Source of the DNA: Phycisphaerae bacterium
GTDB lineage: Bacteria; Planctomycetota; Phycisphaerae; Sedimentisphaerales; SG8-4
Assembly: GCA_030613765.1 (NCBI GenBank)
Contig: JAUWLI010000024.1
Span: forward strand, 1 to 16,480
Direction of reading: 5' to 3'
DNA length: 16,480 nucleotides
Within the stretch, counting starts at the first letter, position 1, and every line of letters begins with the position of its first letter. The notes under the pieces are model-generated. The model did not search any database. It was not told where the DNA came from and was given only the letters and a program-made list of their open reading frames with translations. This document shows, piece after piece, positions 14,980 through 16,480 of this stretch. The position numbers and the translations under genes are program-made.

Positions 14980-15046
14980 ATCCCTGCATGCTCTAGGCAG
15001 GGATCCAGTAGGCTTTCGACAGGGAACCGGTAGGCAGGGAACCAGT
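14980..15046. repeat. REP-like palindrome and short tandem units
   Basis: ATCCCTGC (14980-14987) and GCAGGGAT (14997-15004) form a perfect 8-bp inverted repeat with a 9-nt spacer. Three related units follow: CAGGGATCCAGTAGGC at 14998, CAGGGAACCGGTAGG at 15020 and CAGGGAACCAGT at 15035. The look is that of intergenic dispersed palindromic repeats. Confidence 0.5.
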
Positions 15047-15057
15047 GTTTCTAAGCT

Positions 15058-15264
15058 CTACTGCTCAACTTTTCTTCTGTTCAAATCCTCTAATCCTCCC
15101 CTCCGTCTCTTTAACCTTCGGGTCCAAAATCTCCTTCCTGCACCCAACCTCTTTTTAAGCCACTTCAGCCCCTTCGCCTTATCACCCCTGACCGAGTATA
15201 TCTCCCCCAACAAATCCGCCGCATCAGCCAGCCACTCTTCTTCTTGATACCCATTTCTGAGTTT
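15058..15264 (-). pseudogene. Start-less open frame, possible gene fragment
   Basis: Between two stops the minus strand reads 68 codons without ATG: it begins KLRNGYQEEEWLADAADLLG, continues EIYSVRGDKAKGLKWLKKRL, and becomes strongly Arg/Lys-rich to the TAG at 15058. The first 40 residues have a natural amphipathic composition, the last part looks like translated purine-rich DNA. It could be a decayed gene piece or chance. There is no ribosome site or recognised family. Confidence 0.2.
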
Positions 15265-15412
15265 TTATTTATTTTGAAAAAAACGGGTAAAAACATCAAC
15301 ATTTTGTAATTCAGAAACGGCATATATATAGACACCTCGGATTCTTTGGCTGATTTTCAGGAGCGTAAGAGCGTTTTCTGGCTGGAATTGCCGTAAATGC
15401 AGCCAAAAAAGC

Positions 15413-15441
15413 TTGAATGAAACAGTTATTTTTAATATAAT
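15413..15441 (+). promoter_or_regulatory. Near-consensus promoter of the right-edge exported protein
   Basis: TTGAAT (15413-15418), 17-bp spacer, TATAAT (15436-15441), perfect at -10. Start expected near 15448, giving a leader of about 37 nt to the ATG at 15485. Confidence 0.65.
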
Positions 15442-15484
15442 GATTGAGGTAGCGAAAACATCATTTTCGGAAAGTAGACCAATT

Positions 15485-16480
15485 ATGAAAACTAAAATTA
15501 TAACGATCCTGTCGGCAACCATAATGCTTTTTGGTTTGCCTTTGTCAGGATACCAGAAAGAGGCGAGGGCATCTCTGGCTAAAAGGTACTTTCCGCTTAA
15601 TGTGGGTAATTCATGGACATACACTAATTATTTTGTTGAACCAAATGATCCAAATGAGCCTCCACCCCCTCCACCTCCTCCTTGGCCCCCTCCTCCTCCA
15701 ATAGAGGAATTTACTTTTACCATTATCGGCACAGAAGAGATTGATGAGAATACGTACTATAAGTTTGATAATTATTTTTACATAGGGCCTCCTCTTCCTA
15801 ATGGAGACATAATAGTCGTAAAGAATGTATTATTTAGGTATGATCCAATCGAAAACACAATATTAACATATCGTTCGGTCGGGGACAATATAATTCGATA
15901 TAACTTCACCGGTGATGAATGGTATGCTGGTGGCATGGTAGGATGGTGTCGAATAAGACAAACGGGTGTTGTTTGTGATGTTCCTGCGGGAAAATTTTCT
16001 GACTGTGTCAACTTTCAATTGGGTGGTTCTACACCTGAATCTGACTACTATCCTTTTGGTGAGTACCTGGCCCCAAATGTTGGGCTTATTAAATTCGTAA
16101 TCCCTGGTAGTGGACTATCCGAGGGGAAAGAAGTTACTTTTAAACTTAAAAACTATACCATCATACAACAACCGGTGATTGATGCCAATATTGACCTTGA
16201 CCCCGACATCTTTGAAGTTAAAGTCAAAGCACACAAAAAGCCCAGGAAGCCAAAAGATGAATTTCTCAGGGCCTTTATTGAGCTGCCGGCAGATGTGAAT
16301 GTGGCTGACGTTAATGCAGCTACAGTGAATCTATGCCTGAATGACACAATCCTGGCTGCCGCAGAATCTCCACTAATCGTGGATAATATCCTCGATGTCC
16401 TCTTCCGGCTGAACCTTGAGAATGTCGGCGCTATCCTCGGTTTAGAGGTTACAAAGGTAAAAGTGGACGAATGCAGGATT
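15485..16480 (+). CDS. Exported polyproline-containing protein (3' end outside window)
   Basis: Translation from ATG 15485 stays open for 332 codons to the window end. Residues 1-21 look like a signal peptide (TIITILSATIMLFGLPLSG type). The motif RYFPLNVGNSWTY at 34-46 is common near the start of bacterial exported or lipoproteins that measure as beta-rich domains. A run of 13 prolines broken by one Trp lies at 59-72 and probably separates or loops out of a beta-rich domain (about 74-225, including GVVCDVPAGKFSDCVNFQLG). From about 233 a second domain starts: DANIDLDPDIFEVK, FIELPADVNVADVNAATVNL, resembling a repeated module of planctomycete and related secreted proteins. The ribosome site is weak (CGGAAAG about 11 nt upstream), but the promoter at 15413-15441 supports this start. 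Function unknown; likely extracellular. Confidence 0.75.
   Translation, partial: MKTKIITILSATIMLFGLPLSGYQKEARASLAKRYFPLNVGNSWTYTNYFVEPNDPNEPPPPPPPPWPPPPPIEEFTFTIIGTEEIDENTYYKFDNYFYIGPPLPNGDIIVVKNVLFRYDPIENTILTYRSVGDNIIRYNFTGDEWYAGGMVGWCRIRQTGVVCDVPAGKFSDCVNFQLGGSTPESDYYPFGEYLAPNVGLIKFVIPGSGLSEGKEVTFKLKNYTIIQQPVIDANIDLDPDIFEVKVKAHKKPRKPKDEFLRAFIELPADVNVADVNAATVNLCLNDTILAAAESPLIVDNILDVLFRLNLENVGAILGLEVTKVKVDECRI

Larger units (their letters stand above)
14354..15484. other. Long region without a convincing gene, rich in stems
   Basis: About 1.1 kb. Reading frames here (such as 14783-14989 minus and 14951-15247 plus) show no domain or good start. Visible structures: CCGGG/CCCGG (14429-14433, 14442-14446); TACCAGC/GCTGGTA (14516-14522, 14531-14537, 8-nt loop); a hairpin of 11 paired positions with one mismatch near 14674-14698; TTGCGGAT plus CCC pairing with GGG and ATCCGCAA (14701-14711 with 14746-14759); a REP-like group at 14980-15046; and a pyrimidine-rich plus strand from 15060 to 15245. 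Several lie in line behind the minus-strand promoter candidate at 14789-14817. I could not match the region to 6S RNA, tmRNA, RNase P or SRP RNA. Confidence 0.5.

Noticed and set aside
14951..15247. Plus-strand 98-codon frame
   Set aside because: It runs through REP-like repeats and a pyrimidine-rich tract, giving biased Ser/Leu/Pro/Phe composition; there is no ribosome site.

Overview
The window looks like a chromosomal piece of a Planctomycetota bacterium, most likely of the class Phycisphaerae (inference). The pointers are: secreted beta-repeat proteins (GLUG, RCC1) ending in degenerate dockerin-like tails of the type ..D.N....DL..L...WL; an exported-protein / ECF sigma / zinc anti-sigma cluster; and the rny-ymdB pair. 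I see no insertion sequence, CRISPR array, tRNA or rRNA.

Layout. 1-5266 is all on the minus strand: a secreted choice-of-anchor I protein that runs off the left edge, a GH130 mannoside phosphorylase/hydrolase, and an MsbA-like ABC exporter with a PDZ-like domain inserted after its first membrane helix. At 5334-5405 two mirror-image promoters drive this exporter leftward and an MBL-fold (glyoxalase II-like) hydrolase rightward. A secreted GLUG-repeat protein (6066-7475, minus) meets the hydrolase tail to tail. A second divergent promoter pair (7521-7650) separates it from a three-gene overlapping operon (7710-9852): exported protein, ECF sigma factor, membrane zinc-finger anti-sigma factor.

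9862-11854 holds a secreted seven-repeat RCC1-like protein on the minus strand with its own promoter (11631-11659) and intrinsic terminator (9941-9986). The unit is bracketed by two 43-bp direct repeats, 38/43 identical. One covers the 3' end of ymdB; the other lies just behind the anti-sigma gene. This suggests that the unit was inserted between genes that once faced each other, or that a dispersed repeat sits at both sites.

11828-14285 is rny-ymdB (RNase Y and a metallophosphoesterase), minus strand. Upstream lies about 1.2 kb without a convincing gene. It holds a terminator-like hairpin 36 nt before rny with a competing hairpin, several other stems, a candidate minus-strand promoter near 14800 and REP-like repeats. 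It may be a long regulated leader or a separate small RNA. The right edge (15485-16480) is an exported, polyproline-containing protein with a near-consensus promoter, open at the window end.

Two genes (1-1472 and 15485-16480) were read by direct translation because they have no stop inside the window. Most promoters proposed here share TTGACT/TTGAAT-like -35 boxes with 17-bp spacers.
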